A DNA stretch of 59,653 nt, from contig CAAFVV010000035.1 in the NCBI GenBank assembly GCA_900766585.1, forward strand, positions 1 to 59,653. The letters run 5' to 3'. Below the pieces are notes generated by a model, which saw only the letters and a list, made by a program, of their open reading frames with translations, did no database searches and was not told the DNA's origin. Below, piece by piece: positions 35,058 through 43,967 of this stretch. The stretch's first letter is position 1, and the number at the start of each line of letters is the position of its first letter. The stretch is from Clostridia bacterium (GTDB taxonomy: Bacteria; Bacillota; Clostridia; Oscillospirales; Acutalibacteraceae). The position numbers were made by a program, and so were the translations under genes.

Positions 35058-35798
35058 TTATTTTCTCCCCTTGTGCAGGATATAGTCCGCGCCGAGCGGA
35101 ATATCGGAGAGGATCCCGTCCACAATATCCAGTCCGCCGAGACGGCTGAAATACTGCTTGCCGAGCTTGCTGGAATCGCAGAGCAGAAACGCCTTGCTCG
35201 ACTGTCGGATATAGACGCGCTTTAAGTCGGCTTCCTCTTCGGTGGAATCGGTGATGCCGCTTTCGGGATGGATGCCGCGGCAGGAGAAAAACGCCAGATC
35301 GGCATTGAACCGCGACGCCGCCTCCATGGCCTGCACGCCGACAAAGGATTTGGCGTTTTCGCGCATACGCCCGCCGGTGCAGTATACCGTGATGCCCTCA
35401 ATGCCCGCCAGAATGTCGGCGGTTTTCAGCCCGTTTGTGATGACCCGCAGATTGCGAAAGCGTGTCAGCCGCGCCGCAAGCTGGCAGACCGTGGAGCTGG
35501 CGTCCATGAATATGGTCTGTCCGCTGCGGATCAGCGGCAGCGCGCGCTCGGCGATGATGTCCTTGGCGGTCATGTTTTCTGCCTCCCGCATCTGGAGCGG
35601 GAAATCCTTGGCATTGCCGTCGAGAAATACCGCGCCGCCGTGTGTGCGGCGGAGCTGCCCGCTGTTTTCGAGAATCTGCAGGTCACGCCGGATCGTCGCG
35701 CCGCTCGAATACAGGCGCGCGCAAAGTTCGTCTACCGTGACGGCCTGTTTTTCCTTTAAAATAGACAATATATGCTCACGGCGCTCCAAGGGCAGCAT
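35058..35798 (-). CDS. DeoR/GlpR-family sugar-responsive repressor
   Basis: The 246-residue regulator has the N-terminal DeoR helix-turn-helix (ERREHILSILKEKQAVTVDE, SGATIRRDLQILENSG, LRRTHGGAV) and the C-terminal DeoRC sugar-phosphate-sensing domain (TIFMDASSTVCQLAARL, VITNGLKTADIL, DSTEEEADLKR, LLCDSSKLGK). GCGAGGAAATGTT precedes the ATG. It is divergent from the acetate kinase gene that begins the microcompartment operon, so it is the likely pathway-specific regulator. Fuculose- or rhamnulose-phosphate is a reasonable but unproven inducer. Confidence 0.87.
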   Translation of the reverse strand: MLPLERREHILSILKEKQAVTVDELCARLYSSGATIRRDLQILENSGQLRRTHGGAVFLDGNAKDFPLQMREAENMTAKDIIAERALPLIRSGQTIFMDASSTVCQLAARLTRFRNLRVITNGLKTADILAGIEGITVYCTGGRMRENAKSFVGVQAMEAASRFNADLAFFSCRGIHPESGITDSTEEEADLKRVYIRQSSKAFLLCDSSKLGKQYFSRLGGLDIVDGILSDIPLGADYILHKGRK

Positions 35799-35883
35799 AA
35801 CATTTCCTCGCTTTCCGGTTTTTGAGGGATATTTGTGATCATTTTTGATTATATCAGATTATTTCAAAAAAAACAAGTGCACA

Positions 35884-35935
35884 TTCATCGAAATGAACGC
35901 CAGCACTGGACAAATGCGCAAAAGTGGTGTATAAT
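35884..35935 (+). promoter_or_regulatory. Promoter of the microcompartment operon with adjacent inverted repeat
   Basis: TGGACA (35,907-35,912), 17 bases, and a perfect TATAAT (35,930-35,935) precede ackA by about 75 bases. Just upstream TTCAT-CGAA-ATGAA (35,884-35,897) is a short inverted repeat that could be an operator. Further up (35,836-35,870) the AT-rich stretch contains repeated TGAT/GATTAT elements between the divergent starts, another candidate for DeoR binding. Confidence 0.6.
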
Positions 35936-36011
35936 GCACAATGTAAAGCTATCGTGCGGGAGTGGATTTCCGTCGGCAGCTGAACACAGCAGAAAACAGG
36001 AGGAAACGGCC

Positions 36012-37202
36012 ATGAAGATTCTGGTCATCAACGCCGGCAGCTCCTCGCTTAAGTACCAGCTGTTCGATATGGACGGCGGCAAGGTGCTGGCGAAGGGCAA
36101 CTGCGAATGTATCGGCACCGGCGGGATCGTGACGCACAAGAAAACGGGTGCGGAGCCGTACCGGCAGGAACGCCCGCTGCCGACGCACGACGAGGCGCTG
36201 GAGGCGGTGCTGGCGCTGCTGACCGATCCTGTGCACGGCGTGATCGCCGATATCGGCGAGATCGACGCGGTGGGACACCGGATTGCGCACGGTGGCGAAA
36301 AATGCCGGAAGTCCATGCGGATCGACGACGAGACGATTGCCTATATCGAGTCCATCGTCCCGATCAATCCGCTGCACGGTCCCCCCGCGCTCAAGGGCAT
36401 CCGCGGCTGCCGCAGGCTGATGAAGGATACGCCGCAGATCGGCGTATTCGACACCTCTTTTTATGGGGATATTCCCGATTATGCCTATATCTATCCGCTG
36501 CCCTATGAGCTGTATGAGCAGCACCGCATCCGCCGCTACGGCTTCCACGGCACCTCTCACCGCTACGTCTCCGCCAAGGCAGCGGAGCTTTTGGGGCGTC
36601 CCCTGTCCGAGCTGCGGATGGTGACCTGCCACCTCGGCAACGGCTCGTCCATCACTGCTGTGGATCACGGCAAGGCGATTGACACCTCGATGGGCTTCAC
36701 GCCGCAGGAGGGGATCCTGATGGGCACCCGGTCGGGCAGTCTGGATCCGACGGTCATCACCTATATGATCAACAGCCTCGGGATGAGCGGCAAGGACGTG
36801 GAGGATATCTTAAACCGCAAGTCCGGTCTGCTCGGCGTGTCCGGCGTGTCCAACGATGCCCGCGATGTGACCAAGGCGGCGGCAGAGGGCAACTACCGCG
36901 CGCAGCTGGCACTCGACATCCTTGTCCACGGCATCAAGAAGCACATCGGCAGCTATGTTGCCGAGATGAACGGCATTGACGTGCTGGTGTTCACCGCCGG
37001 TCTCGGCGAGAATGATATCGCCCTGCGGCAGCGTGTCTGCGAGAATATGGACTTCTTCGGCATCGCCGTCGATCCCGAAAAGAACAATGTGCGCGGCGAG
37101 GCGCGGGATATTTCCGCCGACGGCGCCCGCGTGCGGACGTTCGTCATCCCGACGGATGAGGAATACATGATCGCGTTGGATACGGAGGCGCTTGCCCGCT
37201 GA
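36012..37202 (+). CDS. ackA: Acetate/propionate kinase
   Basis: The 396-residue enzyme has the acetokinase signatures ILVINAGSSSLKYQLFDM and RRYGFHGTSHRYVSAKAAEL, plus CHLGNGSSITAVDHGKAID and VFTAGLGENDIALR. It makes ATP from acyl phosphate. Leading the microcompartment operon, it most likely works on propionyl phosphate made by PduL, although acetyl phosphate is also expected. GAGGAAACGGCC precedes the ATG at 36,012. There is no encapsulation-peptide-like extension at either end, so it is probably cytoplasmic, where ATP is needed. The sequence alone cannot separate acetate from propionate kinase. Confidence 0.93.
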   Translation: MKILVINAGSSSLKYQLFDMDGGKVLAKGNCECIGTGGIVTHKKTGAEPYRQERPLPTHDEALEAVLALLTDPVHGVIADIGEIDAVGHRIAHGGEKCRKSMRIDDETIAYIESIVPINPLHGPPALKGIRGCRRLMKDTPQIGVFDTSFYGDIPDYAYIYPLPYELYEQHRIRRYGFHGTSHRYVSAKAAELLGRPLSELRMVTCHLGNGSSITAVDHGKAIDTSMGFTPQEGILMGTRSGSLDPTVITYMINSLGMSGKDVEDILNRKSGLLGVSGVSNDARDVTKAAAEGNYRAQLALDILVHGIKKHIGSYVAEMNGIDVLVFTAGLGENDIALRQRVCENMDFFGIAVDPEKNNVRGEARDISADGARVRTFVIPTDEEYMIALDTEALAR

Positions 37203-37270
37203 TTTTGGCGCGGTGCTTTCCGTGAATATAATAAGGTTAAACAGAATTTAAAACAAAAGGAGCGTTTCAC

Positions 37271-38056
37271 ATGCAGTCTGCCTACGAGATCAAAAAAGAA
37301 ATCTGTGACATCGGCGCCCGCATCTACAGCAAAGGATATGTCGCCGCGAACGACGGCAACATCTCCGTCAAGGTCGGCCCGAACGAGTTCTACTGCACCC
37401 CGACCGGCGTGTCGAAGGGCTACATGACCCCCGACATGATCATCCGCGTGGACGGTCAGGGCAACAAGATCGAGGGTAAGCTCAACCCCTCCTCCGAGTT
37501 CAAAATGCACCTGCGCGTGTACCGTGAGCGTCCCGACGTGAATGCGGTCGTCCATGCGCATCCGCCCACGGCGACGGCGTTTGCGGTCTGCAACATCCCG
37601 CTGGAGGAGAACCTGCTGCCCGAGGCGATCCTGACGGTCGGCTCCGTGCCGGTCTGCGTCTACGGCTGCCCCTCCACCGAGGAGATCCCCGATTCGCTGA
37701 TGCCCTATATCCAGAATCATGACGCCTTCCTGCTGCAGAACCACGGCGCGCTCGCGGTCGGCAACACGCTGACCAAGGCGTTCTTCGTGATGGACGAGGT
37801 CGAGTACTACGCGAAGGTCTCCCTGCTTGCCCGCCAGATCGGCGAGCCGCGCGAGCTGCCCTGCGAAGAGCTGGAGAAGCTCATGGAGCTGCGCAAGAAG
37901 TTCGGTATGCCCGGCCGTCACCCCGGCTGCAAAACCTGTAAGAACCGCGGCACGGCGAACTGCCGCTGCAAGGATAACGCCCCGGCGGTCTCTCCCCAGC
38001 ATGACCTGGTGAGCCAGATCACCAAGACGGTGCTCGAGAGCCTTAACCGCAAGTAA
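37271..38056 (+). CDS. fucA: Class II aldolase (fuculose/rhamnulose-phosphate type) with C-terminal encapsulation peptide
   Basis: The 261-residue enzyme has the class II aldolase pattern: NDGNISVKV, PTGVSKGYMTPDMI, SSEFKMHLRVYRERPDVNAV, the zinc HAHPPT pair and HDAFLLQNHGALAVG. It would cleave fuculose-1-phosphate or rhamnulose-1-phosphate to DHAP and lactaldehyde. Beyond the catalytic domain lies a cysteine-rich linker (C220, C223, C231, C233) and a C-terminal amphipathic helix, DLVSQITKTVLESLNRK (245-261), typical of microcompartment encapsulation peptides. An AAAGGAGCG ribosome binding site precedes the ATG. The aldolase therefore appears to be cargo, as in the GRM5 type of locus. Substrate choice between fuculose and rhamnulose is open. 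Confidence 0.85.
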   Translation: MQSAYEIKKEICDIGARIYSKGYVAANDGNISVKVGPNEFYCTPTGVSKGYMTPDMIIRVDGQGNKIEGKLNPSSEFKMHLRVYRERPDVNAVVHAHPPTATAFAVCNIPLEENLLPEAILTVGSVPVCVYGCPSTEEIPDSLMPYIQNHDAFLLQNHGALAVGNTLTKAFFVMDEVEYYAKVSLLARQIGEPRELPCEELEKLMELRKKFGMPGRHPGCKTCKNRGTANCRCKDNAPAVSPQHDLVSQITKTVLESLNRK

Positions 38057-38109
38057 GTCTTGCGGGATAACGACGTTTATTTTGCAGGAAAGGAGAGTCA
38101 TAGCTTAAT

Positions 38110-40644
38110 ATGAGTTCCTATACAGAGACGCGGATCTCCAAGACGCCGCGTATCGAACGGCTGGTCACGGAGCTGTTTGCGCTGCCGCCCCAGATCGAGG
38201 CGGACCGCGCGGTTTTGCTGACCGAGACCTATCGGGCGACGGAAAACGAGCCGATCATCACGCGGCGCGCCAAGGCGTTTGCGCATATCCTCGAGAATCT
38301 TCCCGTGACCATCCGCCCGGATGAACTGATCGTCGGAACGGCGAGCCGCCGCCCGCGCAGCTCGCAGACCTTCCCGGAGTATTCGTTTGAGTGGCTCGAG
38401 CAGGAGTTTGACACCCTTGCCACCCGCTCTGCGGACCCGTTCTACATTTCGGAGGAGACCAAAGCGGCACTGAAAGAGGTGCACCGCTATTGGAAAGGAA
38501 AAACGACCAGCGATCTGGCACTGTCCGCCATGTGCCCCGAAGCGGTCACTGCGATCGAGCACAGCATATTCACGCCGGGCAACTACCTCTACAACGGCAT
38601 CGGCCATGTGACGGTCAGCTATGACCGTGTTCTGGCGGAGGGCTTTTCCGGGATCGAAAGATCGGCTCTGCAGGCTTTGGAGGCGCTCGACCGGACGGAA
38701 AGCGACTATCCCGCCCGTTCCCACTTCTTAGAGGCGGTCGTGACCTGCTGCCGCGCGGCTGTGACGTTTGCCCGCCGCTATGCGGAGGAGGCGCGCAGAC
38801 AGGCGGAGGCGTGCACGGATGCCGCGCGCCGCGAGGAGCTGCGCCGCATTGCCGAAAACTGCGCCCGTGTGCCGGAAAACGGCGCACAGAGCTTCTATGA
38901 GGCGTGCCAGTCCTTCTGGTTCGTTCAGCTGCTTTTACAGATCGAGTCAAACGGCCATTCGATCTCTCCCGGCCGCTTTGACCAGTACATGTATCCGTAT
39001 TTCGCCGCCGATCTGCAGGCGGGAAAGATCACCCGCGAGACGGCGCAGGAGTACATCGACTGCGTGTGGGTCAAGCTCAACGATCTGAACAAGTGCCGCG
39101 ACGCCGCTTCGGCGGAGGGCTTTGCCGGATACAGCATGTTCCAAAACCTCGTGGTCGGCGGACAGGATGCGGAGGGCAACGACGCCACAAATGATCTGTC
39201 CTTTATGTGCATTCAGGCGTCGGACAACGTCGGGCTTCCGCAGCCCTCGCTGTCCATCCGCGTCTGGAACGGCTCGCCGCAGGATCTGATGATGCGTGCC
39301 GCGGCACTGACGCGCACCGGCATCGGTCTCCCGGCGTATTACAACGACGAGGTGATCATCCCGGCGCTGATCAACCGCGGGCTGACGCTCCGCGATGCCC
39401 GGCAGTACAACCTGATCGGCTGTGTGGAGCCGCAGAAGTCCGGTAAGACCGACGGATGGCACGATGCGGCGTTTTATAACATGTGCCGTCCGATGGAGCT
39501 GGTCTTTTCCAATGGTGTGGACGACGGCGTGCAGATCGGTCCGAGAACCGGCACGCTCGATAAGTTCACGACGTTTGAGGAATTCTACGACGCGTACAAG
39601 AAGCAGTCGGATTACGCGGTCTCCCTGATGGTCAACGCGGATAACGCCATTGATATGGCGCATGCGGAGCGCTGCCCGCTTCCGTTTGAATCCTCCATGG
39701 TCGATGACTGCATTGCGCGCGGCCGGTCTATGCAGGAGGGCGGCGCCGTCTATAACTTCACCGGCCCGCAGGGCTTCGGTGTCGCCAATATGGCGGATGG
39801 GCTGTTTGCGGTTCGCCGTCTCGTCTACGAGACCCACCGGTTCACGCTTGAGGACTTCCGCGATGCCATGCAGCACAATTTTGCGCAGCCGCTGGACGCG
39901 CATCTTGCCGAGCACCTGACGGCGAAGGCGCTGACCCCCGTGGTCGCCGCCGGCAAAACGGTCAGTGCGGAGGATGTGCGGGAGGTCTATACGAGGATCC
40001 AGAGAAACGACCTGTCGGATGCCGCTTCCGCCAAACGGTATGCGGAGCTTCTGGCGGCGATCGAGGAGCTGCCGCGCTACGGCAACGACGATCCCGAGGT
40101 GGACGCGCTGGCAAAAGATGTCGCCTACACCTATACCCGTCCTCTGCAGCAATTTCGCAATCCGCGCGGCGGCAGATATCAGGCGGGTCTGTACCCGGTG
40201 TCGGCGAATGTGCCGCTCGGTGCGCAGACCGGCGCGACGCCGGACGGCCGTCTGGCAGGCACGCCGATCGCCGACGGTGTCTCTCCGGCTGCCGGACGCG
40301 ATTCCCACGGTCCGACCGCGGCGGCCAACTCGGTCTCCCGGCTCGACCATTACATTGCCTCGAACGGTACGCTGTACAACATGAAGTTCCACCCGTCCGC
40401 ACTGGCCGGCCAGCACGGGCTGGAAAACTTCGTCAGCCTGATCCGCTCGTTCTTCGATCAGAAGGGCAGCCATGTGCAGTTCAACGTGGTCAGCAAGGAG
40501 ACGCTTCTGGATGCGCAGAAGCATCCGGAAAAGTATAAGAGCCTTGTGGTCCGCGTGGCAGGATACAGTGCCCTCTTCACCTCGCTTTCCCGTTCGCTCC
40601 AGGATGATATCATCCACCGTACCGAACAGGGCTATATCGGGTGA
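38110..40644 (+). CDS. Glycyl-radical propanediol dehydratase (B12-independent)
   Basis: The 844-residue glycyl radical enzyme has catalytic Cys438 and Glu440 in NLIGCVEPQK, His166 in YNGIGHVTVSY, and the radical Gly818 in RVAGYSALFTSLSRSL. These positions fit diol-dehydratase members (propanediol or glycerol dehydratase) and not choline lyase. With a fuculose-type aldolase in the operon, 1,2-propanediol to propionaldehyde is the likely reaction. It is oxygen-sensitive and should act inside the compartment. The ATG at 38,110 is the only start in reach; the ribosome binding site GGAGAG is rather far (about 14 bases). The N-terminus begins at the catalytic domain, without the extension found on some compartment glycyl radical enzymes. 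Confidence 0.88.
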   Translation: MSSYTETRISKTPRIERLVTELFALPPQIEADRAVLLTETYRATENEPIITRRAKAFAHILENLPVTIRPDELIVGTASRRPRSSQTFPEYSFEWLEQEFDTLATRSADPFYISEETKAALKEVHRYWKGKTTSDLALSAMCPEAVTAIEHSIFTPGNYLYNGIGHVTVSYDRVLAEGFSGIERSALQALEALDRTESDYPARSHFLEAVVTCCRAAVTFARRYAEEARRQAEACTDAARREELRRIAENCARVPENGAQSFYEACQSFWFVQLLLQIESNGHSISPGRFDQYMYPYFAADLQAGKITRETAQEYIDCVWVKLNDLNKCRDAASAEGFAGYSMFQNLVVGGQDAEGNDATNDLSFMCIQASDNVGLPQPSLSIRVWNGSPQDLMMRAAALTRTGIGLPAYYNDEVIIPALINRGLTLRDARQYNLIGCVEPQKSGKTDGWHDAAFYNMCRPMELVFSNGVDDGVQIGPRTGTLDKFTTFEEFYDAYKKQSDYAVSLMVNADNAIDMAHAERCPLPFESSMVDDCIARGRSMQEGGAVYNFTGPQGFGVANMADGLFAVRRLVYETHRFTLEDFRDAMQHNFAQPLDAHLAEHLTAKALTPVVAAGKTVSAEDVREVYTRIQRNDLSDAASAKRYAELLAAIEELPRYGNDDPEVDALAKDVAYTYTRPLQQFRNPRGGRYQAGLYPVSANVPLGAQTGATPDGRLAGTPIADGVSPAAGRDSHGPTAAANSVSRLDHYIASNGTLYNMKFHPSALAGQHGLENFVSLIRSFFDQKGSHVQFNVVSKETLLDAQKHPEKYKSLVVRVAGYSALFTSLSRSLQDDIIHRTEQGYIG

Positions 40645-40650
40645 GGAACT

Positions 40651-41439
40651 ATGGAAGAATTGCTCTCAACTACCGGACGGATATTTGATATCCAACGGTT
40701 TTCCGTGCATGACGGTCCCGGAATCCGGTCGATCGTGTTTCTGAAAGGGTGCAGGCTCCGCTGCCGCTGGTGCTGTAACCCCGAGTCGCAGGAATACGCC
40801 GTCGGAACGATGAACGTCAACGGGAAGCCGAAAACAGTCGGACGGGACGTGACGGTACGCGAGGTGCTGGAGACGGTAAAGAAGGATTACCCCTATTATC
40901 GCCGTTCGGGCGGAGGCATGACGCTGTCGGGGGGAGAGACCTTCTGCCAGCCGCGGTTTGCCCATGCGCTGTTCGCTTCGGCGAAGAACGCGTGTCTGGA
41001 CACCGCGGTGGAATCGGCGGGATTTGCCCCGTTTGAGGATATTGCCGCTTCGCTGCCCTATATTGACCATTTCCTTATGGATATCAAGCACATGAGCAGC
41101 GAAAAGCACAAGAGCTATACCACACAGCCCAACGAGCTGATTCTGGAAAATGCCCGGCGCATCGCGCGTGAGGCGCGGGAGCTGATCATCCGCGTTCCGG
41201 TCATTCCGACGTTTAACGACACGCCGGAGGAGATCGGCGCGATCGCCCGCTTTGCGGCGTCGCTGCCCCACGTGGAGAGAATCCATCTGCTGCCCTATCA
41301 CCGTCTGGGACAGGACAAATACGGATGGCTCGGCCGGGAATACACATTGACAGAGCTGCGCCCGCCCTCCGATGAACACATGCTGCTCCTGAAGCAGACG
41401 GCGGAGGCGGCGGGACTGCACTGTCAGATAGGCGGATGA
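40651..41439 (+). CDS. Glycyl-radical-enzyme activase (radical SAM)
   Basis: The 262-residue enzyme has the radical SAM cluster motif CRLRCRWC (C34, C38, C41) and the GGGMTLSGGE SAM-binding loop; VPVIPTFNDTPEEI and LPYHRLGQDKYGW fit the activase family. It installs the glycyl radical on the dehydratase encoded just upstream. Most diol-dehydratase activases carry a ferredoxin-like insert with two extra [4Fe-4S] clusters after the SAM motif. Here that space is a short loop (ESQEYAVGTMNVNGKPKTVG) without cysteines, as in pyruvate formate-lyase activase. It follows the dehydratase stop by six bases, so the two are tightly coupled. Confidence 0.9.
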   Translation: MEELLSTTGRIFDIQRFSVHDGPGIRSIVFLKGCRLRCRWCCNPESQEYAVGTMNVNGKPKTVGRDVTVREVLETVKKDYPYYRRSGGGMTLSGGETFCQPRFAHALFASAKNACLDTAVESAGFAPFEDIAASLPYIDHFLMDIKHMSSEKHKSYTTQPNELILENARRIAREARELIIRVPVIPTFNDTPEEIGAIARFAASLPHVERIHLLPYHRLGQDKYGWLGREYTLTELRPPSDEHMLLLKQTAEAAGLHCQIGG

Positions 41440-41476
41440 TAACCACGAAACGGATAAATCAGAAAGGAGGGACCGT

Positions 41477-42475
41477 ATGAAGCTGTATACGAAAGCCGGA
41501 GACGGCGGCCGCGCCAGCACGGCGAATCGCCGCAGCATTCCGAAGGACAGCCCCGTTTTTGAGCTGCTCGGTACGCTGGACGAGTTCACCTCCGCCATGG
41601 GTGTCGCCAAACAGAGCGCGCCGGATAAGCATGTGTTCGATCTGATCGAGACGCTGCAGCAGGATATCGTCAAGCTCAGCGGCGAGCTGGCGGGCTATGA
41701 GAAATTTGCCACGCCGGACCGCATCCGCGAGCTGGAAAGCGCCATTGATTCCCTGATGGAGACGGTGCCGGAATTTTCCGGCTTCGTCCTGCCGGGAAAA
41801 TCGGCGTGCGGCGCGGCGCTTGACGTGGCGCGCACCGTGGCGCGCCGTGCGGAACGCCGCGCAGTTGCGATGGCGGCCACCGGCGGTGTTCCCCGCGATG
41901 TGCTGATCTGGCTCAACCGGGTTTCGGACCTGATGTACGCACTTGCCCGTCTGTGCGACGGAATGGAGAACGGCGGCAAACCCGCCCCGGCTCCGCAAAG
42001 CTCTCCCGCTGCCCGTGCGGCGGAGGAGGCGCCGCTGCACTACGGCACGGTCGGCGAGCTGACCTGTCGGCGGGCGACCGCCATCTGCGAGGCAGTATTG
42101 CAGCGCGCACGTGAGCAGGGACTGCGGCTGATCGCCGCCGTCTGCGACACGGGCGGCAATCTGGTCTCGCTGCAGCGCGACGACGACGCGATTTTCGCCA
42201 GCATTGATATCGCGGTGAACAAGGCGTTCACCTCCGCTTCGCTGAAAATGACCACCGAGGAGGTGGGGCGTTTGGCACAGCCCGGCGCACCGCTTTACGG
42301 CATTCAGCAGACAAACGGCGGTCGCATCGTGATCTTCGGCGGCGGTGTGCCGCTGCTGAAGGACGGCCGCGTGGTCGGCGCTCTCGGCGTCAGCGGCGGC
42401 ACGCTTGAACAGGACACCGCAATGGGCAATTTCGGCGCCGAGGTGGCGCAATATATACTGAATAAGGAGGTTTGA
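41477..42475 (+). CDS. pduO: PduO-type cobalamin adenosyltransferase fused to HbpS/GlcG domain
   Basis: The 332-residue protein has two domains. Residues about 1-170 are PduO-type ATP:cob(I)alamin adenosyltransferase, with LYTKAGDGGRAS at the ATP loop, VARRAERRAVAMA and WLNRVSDLMYALARL. Residues about 185-332 are the HbpS/GlcG-like domain (AAVCDTGGNLVSLQRDD, NKAFTSASLKM, FGGGVPLLKDGRVVGALGVS). This matches full-length PduO. The ATP loop is atypical: where relatives have a Thr-Gly-Glu-Arg-Arg-like stretch, this one reads TANRRSIPKDS. Its presence is unexpected, because the dehydratase in this operon needs no B12. AAAGGAGGGACCGT precedes the ATG. Confidence 0.82.
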   Translation: MKLYTKAGDGGRASTANRRSIPKDSPVFELLGTLDEFTSAMGVAKQSAPDKHVFDLIETLQQDIVKLSGELAGYEKFATPDRIRELESAIDSLMETVPEFSGFVLPGKSACGAALDVARTVARRAERRAVAMAATGGVPRDVLIWLNRVSDLMYALARLCDGMENGGKPAPAPQSSPAARAAEEAPLHYGTVGELTCRRATAICEAVLQRAREQGLRLIAAVCDTGGNLVSLQRDDDAIFASIDIAVNKAFTSASLKMTTEEVGRLAQPGAPLYGIQQTNGGRIVIFGGGVPLLKDGRVVGALGVSGGTLEQDTAMGNFGAEVAQYILNKEV

Positions 42476-42478
42476 TGC

Positions 42479-43951
42479 ATGGCAACGAATTTGACGGAAG
42501 CGCAGATCGGTGATATCGTGCGGCGGGTGCTGCAGGGTATGGATGGCGCGACCGCTCCCGCTGTGGAGGAAAAGCCCGCGAAAAAGTGGGATGCCACGCA
42601 GTATGAGGGACGCAGGCTGATCGGGATTTATGAGGATATGAACGAGGCGATCGCCGCCGCATCGGAGGGCTACAAGGTCATCCGTGACATGACGGTGGAG
42701 AAGCGCGAGCGTCTGATCACTTCCATCCGTGATCTGACCCGCAAGGAGGCTGCCGTTCTCGGCGCTCTGGGCGTGGCGGAGACCGGCATGGGCCGTGCAG
42801 ACCACAAAACACTCAAACACATCCTCGTGGCGGACAAGACGCCGGGCACGGAGGATATCGTGTCCGAAGCCAAGACCGGCGATTTCGGTCTGACGCTCGT
42901 CGAGATGGCGCCGTTCGGCGTGGTCGGCAGCATTACCCCCAGCACGAACCCCAGTGAGACCGTTATCTGCAACAGCATCGGCATGATCGCCGCGGGCAAC
43001 GGCGTGGTGTTCAACCCGCATCCCGGTGCGATTGCTACATCGAACTATGCGGTCGACCTTGTCAACCGTGCCTGTGCCGCCGCGGGCGGCCCGAAGGTGC
43101 TGGTGGCGTCCGTGGTCAAGCCGACGATGGAGACGGCGGACATCATGTACAAGCATCCCGCCATCCGTATGCTGGTCTGCACCGGCGGCCCCGGCGTGGT
43201 GCGCTCCGTGCTCTCCTCCGGCAAAAAAGCCATCGGTGCCGGTGCGGGCAACCCGCCCGTCATCGTGGACGACACTGCCGATATCCGCAAGGCGGCAAAG
43301 GATATTATCGACGGCTGCACTTTCGATAACAACCTGCCCTGCATTGCCGAAAAAGAGGTCTTTGCGTTCCGCAACATCGCGGACGAGCTGATCCGCTATA
43401 TGCTGCAAAACGGCGCGTATATGCTCACCGCCGCGCAGGCAGAGGAGCTTTCCAAGATCGTGCTGGTCGATAAGGAGAATCCGAAGACCGGCAAGGTGTC
43501 CAAGATCGTCAACCGCAAGTGCGTCGGCCGCGATGCCGCCGTGATCGCGAAGATGATCGGCCTTGAGGTCGGCCCCGATGTGCGCTGCCTGATCTGCGAG
43601 ACGTCGTTTGAGCATGTGTTTGTGCAGCATGAGCTGATGATGCCGATCCTGCCCATCGTGCGGGTGGACAACATCGACGAGGCGATCGACCTCGCTGTCA
43701 AGGCGGAGCACGGCAACCGCCATACGGCGCATATGCACTCCAAAAACATCGACCATCTGTCTCGCTTCGCGAAGGCAGTAGAAACTACGATCTTCGTCAA
43801 AAACGCACCGTCTTATGCGGGCATCGGCTTCGGCGGCGAGGGGCATACGACCTTCACCATTGCCGGACCGACGGGTGAGGGACTGACCTCCGCCCGCAGC
43901 TTTACCCGCCGGCGCCGCTGCGTGATGGCGGACAGTTTCCGAATCATCTGA
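42479..43951 (+). CDS. pduP: CoA-acylating propionaldehyde dehydrogenase with N-terminal encapsulation peptide
   Basis: The 490-residue enzyme turns propionaldehyde, NAD and CoA into propionyl-CoA. GVVGSITPSTNPSETVICNS and the catalytic Cys288 in FDNNLPCIAEKEVF mark the acylating aldehyde dehydrogenase family (PduP/EutE). Residues 1-20, with TEAQIGDIVRRVLQGM, form an amphipathic helix followed by an Ala/Glu/Lys linker, the classic encapsulation peptide. AATAAGGAGGTTTG precedes the ATG, four bases after the PduO stop. It is core compartment cargo and recycles NADH with the alcohol dehydrogenase encoded next. Confidence 0.92.
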   Translation: MATNLTEAQIGDIVRRVLQGMDGATAPAVEEKPAKKWDATQYEGRRLIGIYEDMNEAIAAASEGYKVIRDMTVEKRERLITSIRDLTRKEAAVLGALGVAETGMGRADHKTLKHILVADKTPGTEDIVSEAKTGDFGLTLVEMAPFGVVGSITPSTNPSETVICNSIGMIAAGNGVVFNPHPGAIATSNYAVDLVNRACAAAGGPKVLVASVVKPTMETADIMYKHPAIRMLVCTGGPGVVRSVLSSGKKAIGAGAGNPPVIVDDTADIRKAAKDIIDGCTFDNNLPCIAEKEVFAFRNIADELIRYMLQNGAYMLTAAQAEELSKIVLVDKENPKTGKVSKIVNRKCVGRDAAVIAKMIGLEVGPDVRCLICETSFEHVFVQHELMMPILPIVRVDNIDEAIDLAVKAEHGNRHTAHMHSKNIDHLSRFAKAVETTIFVKNAPSYAGIGFGGEGHTTFTIAGPTGEGLTSARSFTRRRRCVMADSFRII

Positions 43952-43967
43952 TAGGAGGTCATTATCC

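Noticed and set aside
38110..40644. Choline trimethylamine-lyase or pyruvate formate-lyase
   Set aside because: The GCVEP motif with Glu440, His166 and the fuculose-type aldolase context fit a diol dehydratase; no choline-locus genes are present.
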